Below are positions 7,563-8,698 of a stretch of 8,698 nt of DNA, in pieces. The notes under the pieces were generated by a model. That model had not been told where the DNA came from, searched no databases, and worked only from the letters and a program-made list of their open reading frames with translations. How positions within the stretch are numbered: position 1 is the stretch's first letter; each line of letters opens with the position of its first letter. Both the position numbers and the translations under genes were made by a program. This DNA comes from Bacillota bacterium (GTDB taxonomy: Bacteria > Bacillota > Dethiobacteria > Dethiobacterales > Dethiobacteraceae): NCBI GenBank assembly GCA_024650095.1, contig JANKMV010000071.1, positions 1 to 8,698 of the forward strand, in the 5' to 3' direction.

Positions 7563-8120
7563 TTACAGATAATTTATGCAATCCATTTTTCTAGCTGGTA
7601 TGGTATGAGTATCTTTTTGTTTATAGCCTAATGCAATGGAGTACAAAGGCCGATAACCCGTGGGAATGCCAAGCTTATCTATCCAGGGTTCACCTTCTTC
7701 ACTGTGTAGCAAAGACATCACCATATTAATCCAACAGGAACCGATACCTAAAGATTCCGCCGCAAGCAAAATATTTTGTGTAGCCGCAGCACAGTCAGCT
7801 TGCGGCGCAATGGCTTGCTCGTCCCCACTAACAATAATCAGTGTGGGTGCGTTATAAAAGAGCTGAAAGTTTTCATTACGAGCCATCTTTTGATAGCGGG
7901 CATGCTCAGACGCCAGAAACAGTTGCTTCGTCTGTTCCGAGAGTTCCGCAAGCAACTGTGTATTCTGAATCACCGTGAAATGCCACGACTGCTGATTTAC
8001 AGCACTGGGCGCATAAATGCCTGCTTCCAAAATGGCTTGCAACTCTTCCTTTTTAATTTGCTCTTCCCGATAGGCACGGATACTCCGTCGACTTTTAATC
8101 GTCTTTACTGTTTCATTCAT
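7563..8120 (-). CDS. Nitroreductase-family flavoprotein
   Basis: The 185-residue product belongs to the FMN-dependent NAD(P)H nitroreductase fold, whose members reduce nitro compounds, quinones or enones in the cytoplasm; the natural substrate here cannot be told. Visible features are the N-terminal FMN-phosphate motif RRSIRAY (11-17), the APSAVNQQSWHF stretch (37-48), the segment DCAAATQNILLAAESLGIGS that forms the core helix at the dimer interface, and CWI after it. The C-terminal part has the usual LGIPTGYRPLYSIALGYK strand and ends ARKMDCINYL. The ATG at 8118-8120 is chosen because GGAG at 8130-8133 lies 9 nt upstream; an ATG at 8133-8135 would overlap that site. It follows the GNAT-type gene after 33 nt, probably in the same transcript, and is closed by an intrinsic terminator. 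No functional link to the ATPase is apparent. Confidence 0.92.
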   Translation of the reverse strand: MNETVKTIKSRRSIRAYREEQIKKEELQAILEAGIYAPSAVNQQSWHFTVIQNTQLLAELSEQTKQLFLASEHARYQKMARNENFQLFYNAPTLIIVSGDEQAIAPQADCAAATQNILLAAESLGIGSCWINMVMSLLHSEEGEPWIDKLGIPTGYRPLYSIALGYKQKDTHTIPARKMDCINYL

Positions 8121-8129
8121 GATTAAACA

Positions 8130-8133
8130 CTCC
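8130..8133 (-). promoter_or_regulatory. Ribosome site that fixes the nitroreductase start
   Basis: GGAG on the minus strand lies 9 nt before the ATG at 8118-8120. The in-frame ATG five codons further upstream (8133-8135) overlaps it and so is unlikely to be used. Confidence 0.6.
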
Positions 8134-8153
8134 ATTCTTATGCTTATTTTGCA

Positions 8154-8698
8154 CTAATCAAAGGCAAAAGCCAAATACCCTAACTCGGCAGGCGCGACTG
8201 TTAACTTGCGCTCACCATGGATTCGCAACATAGCGAAAGGACGGATTGTGCCTCCCGGTTGTACCAAAAACGCAGGGGTGCGGATAACATATTCCTGCGC
8301 CTGAAATTGTTGACTCATCTGTTTGATAGCCTCAGTGAAATATTTTTCTGACACCAAGAGCTCTTTAATCAACAGCCTGTCCGAATTGATTCTCTCCACA
8401 GTCATACAACCTCTTACGGTACCCGCGTCGATGCCATAGATATCTGCACCGGAAAGCTGAGAGAGTTTTTTCTGATATGTAATTTCTGCGTCCGCGTAGG
8501 CCACATACAACCTCCCCCTAAGCCACTCATTTCTTCTGCGATTATACTCTGCTGGCATAATGGGCGAAATAGAACACGAACAAACACCTTCACTACCTAA
8601 ACTTGTAATTTTTTCCCGTAGCCACACTGTTTCGCGCAGATAGAACCCATCTTCATACCCAAGCTTACGATAAAAGTCAACAAGCGTCCTCTCCGCAG
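8154..8698 (-). CDS. GNAT-family N-acetyltransferase, C-terminal part (start outside window)
   Basis: The reading frame is open to the window end, so the gene is partial: about 181 C-terminal residues are visible and the true start lies beyond 8698. The first visible residues, AERTLVDFYRKLGYEDGFYL, are the typical C-terminal motif of a GNAT domain (FYxKLGY), where the acetyl-CoA fold closes. A further region of about 150 residues follows; its part AGTVRGCMTVERINSDRLLI followed by KELLV looks like the central strands of a second, degenerate GNAT-like half, as in two-domain acetyltransferases. The protein ends with GTIRPFAMLRIHG and a short beta-rich tail. A GTG at 8625-8627 could be taken as a start but would cut off the conserved GNAT motif, so it is not used. 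The substrate is unknown. It is followed after 33 nt by the nitroreductase gene, likely in one operon. Confidence 0.8.
   Translation of the reverse strand, partial: AERTLVDFYRKLGYEDGFYLRETVWLREKITSLGSEGVCSCSISPIMPAEYNRRRNEWLRGRLYVAYADAEITYQKKLSQLSGADIYGIDAGTVRGCMTVERINSDRLLIKELLVSEKYFTEAIKQMSQQFQAQEYVIRTPAFLVQPGGTIRPFAMLRIHGERKLTVAPAELGYLAFAFD

Noticed and set aside
8625..8627. GTG as the start of the acetyltransferase gene
   Set aside because: The frame stays open to the window end and encodes the conserved GNAT motif FYRKLGY upstream of this codon, so the gene begins outside the window.

Overview
The window is dominated by one complete nine-gene operon on the minus strand (about 7324 down to 552) for a Na+-type F-ATPase of the N-ATPase class. 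The genes are atpD, atpC, atpQ, atpR, atpB, atpE, atpF, atpA and atpG (beta, epsilon, AtpQ, AtpR, a, c, b, alpha, gamma). This order, the two small membrane proteins AtpQ and AtpR, and the absence of a separate delta gene are the known hallmarks of N-ATPases. Such enzymes usually occur as a second ATPase beside a housekeeping F- or V-type enzyme. The c subunit carries the Gln / Glu-Ser-Thr / Tyr set that ligates Na+, so the likely role is Na+ pumping, either as export or coupled to ATP synthesis. The operon has a plausible promoter and a strong ribosome site before atpD, tight spacing or overlaps throughout, and an intrinsic terminator whose stem reaches into the atpG stop codon.

Layout by coordinate: 1-338 is the N-terminal part of a GntR-type regulator (minus strand, cut by the window edge) whose linker resembles the GntR-TrkA_C (BusR-like) group. 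339-551 is a regulatory gap with the regulator's own promoter, two inverted repeats, a direct repeat and the ATPase terminator. 552-7324 is the ATPase operon. 7325-7562 holds the ATPase promoter and leader plus the terminator of the next transcription unit. 7563-8120 is a nitroreductase-family flavoprotein, and 8154-8698 is the C-terminal part of a GNAT-type acetyltransferase cut by the window end. All genes run on the minus strand and form three transcription units: GNAT-nitroreductase, ATPase, regulator.

The organism looks like a low-to-middle GC Firmicute, probably anaerobic and possibly of the Negativicutes. The grounds are AGGAGG-type ribosome sites before most genes, intrinsic terminators with U tracts, frequent GTG/TTG starts, and a GntR regulator of a type common in Firmicutes. 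This placement is an inference without any database search.

Nothing here is a wholly new system; the ATPase is a described class. The points most worth a second look are the delta-like C-terminal domain fused to the b subunit, a hairpin that would mask the atpF ribosome site just after the c-subunit gene, and the BusR-like regulator with possible operators next to a Na+ pump.
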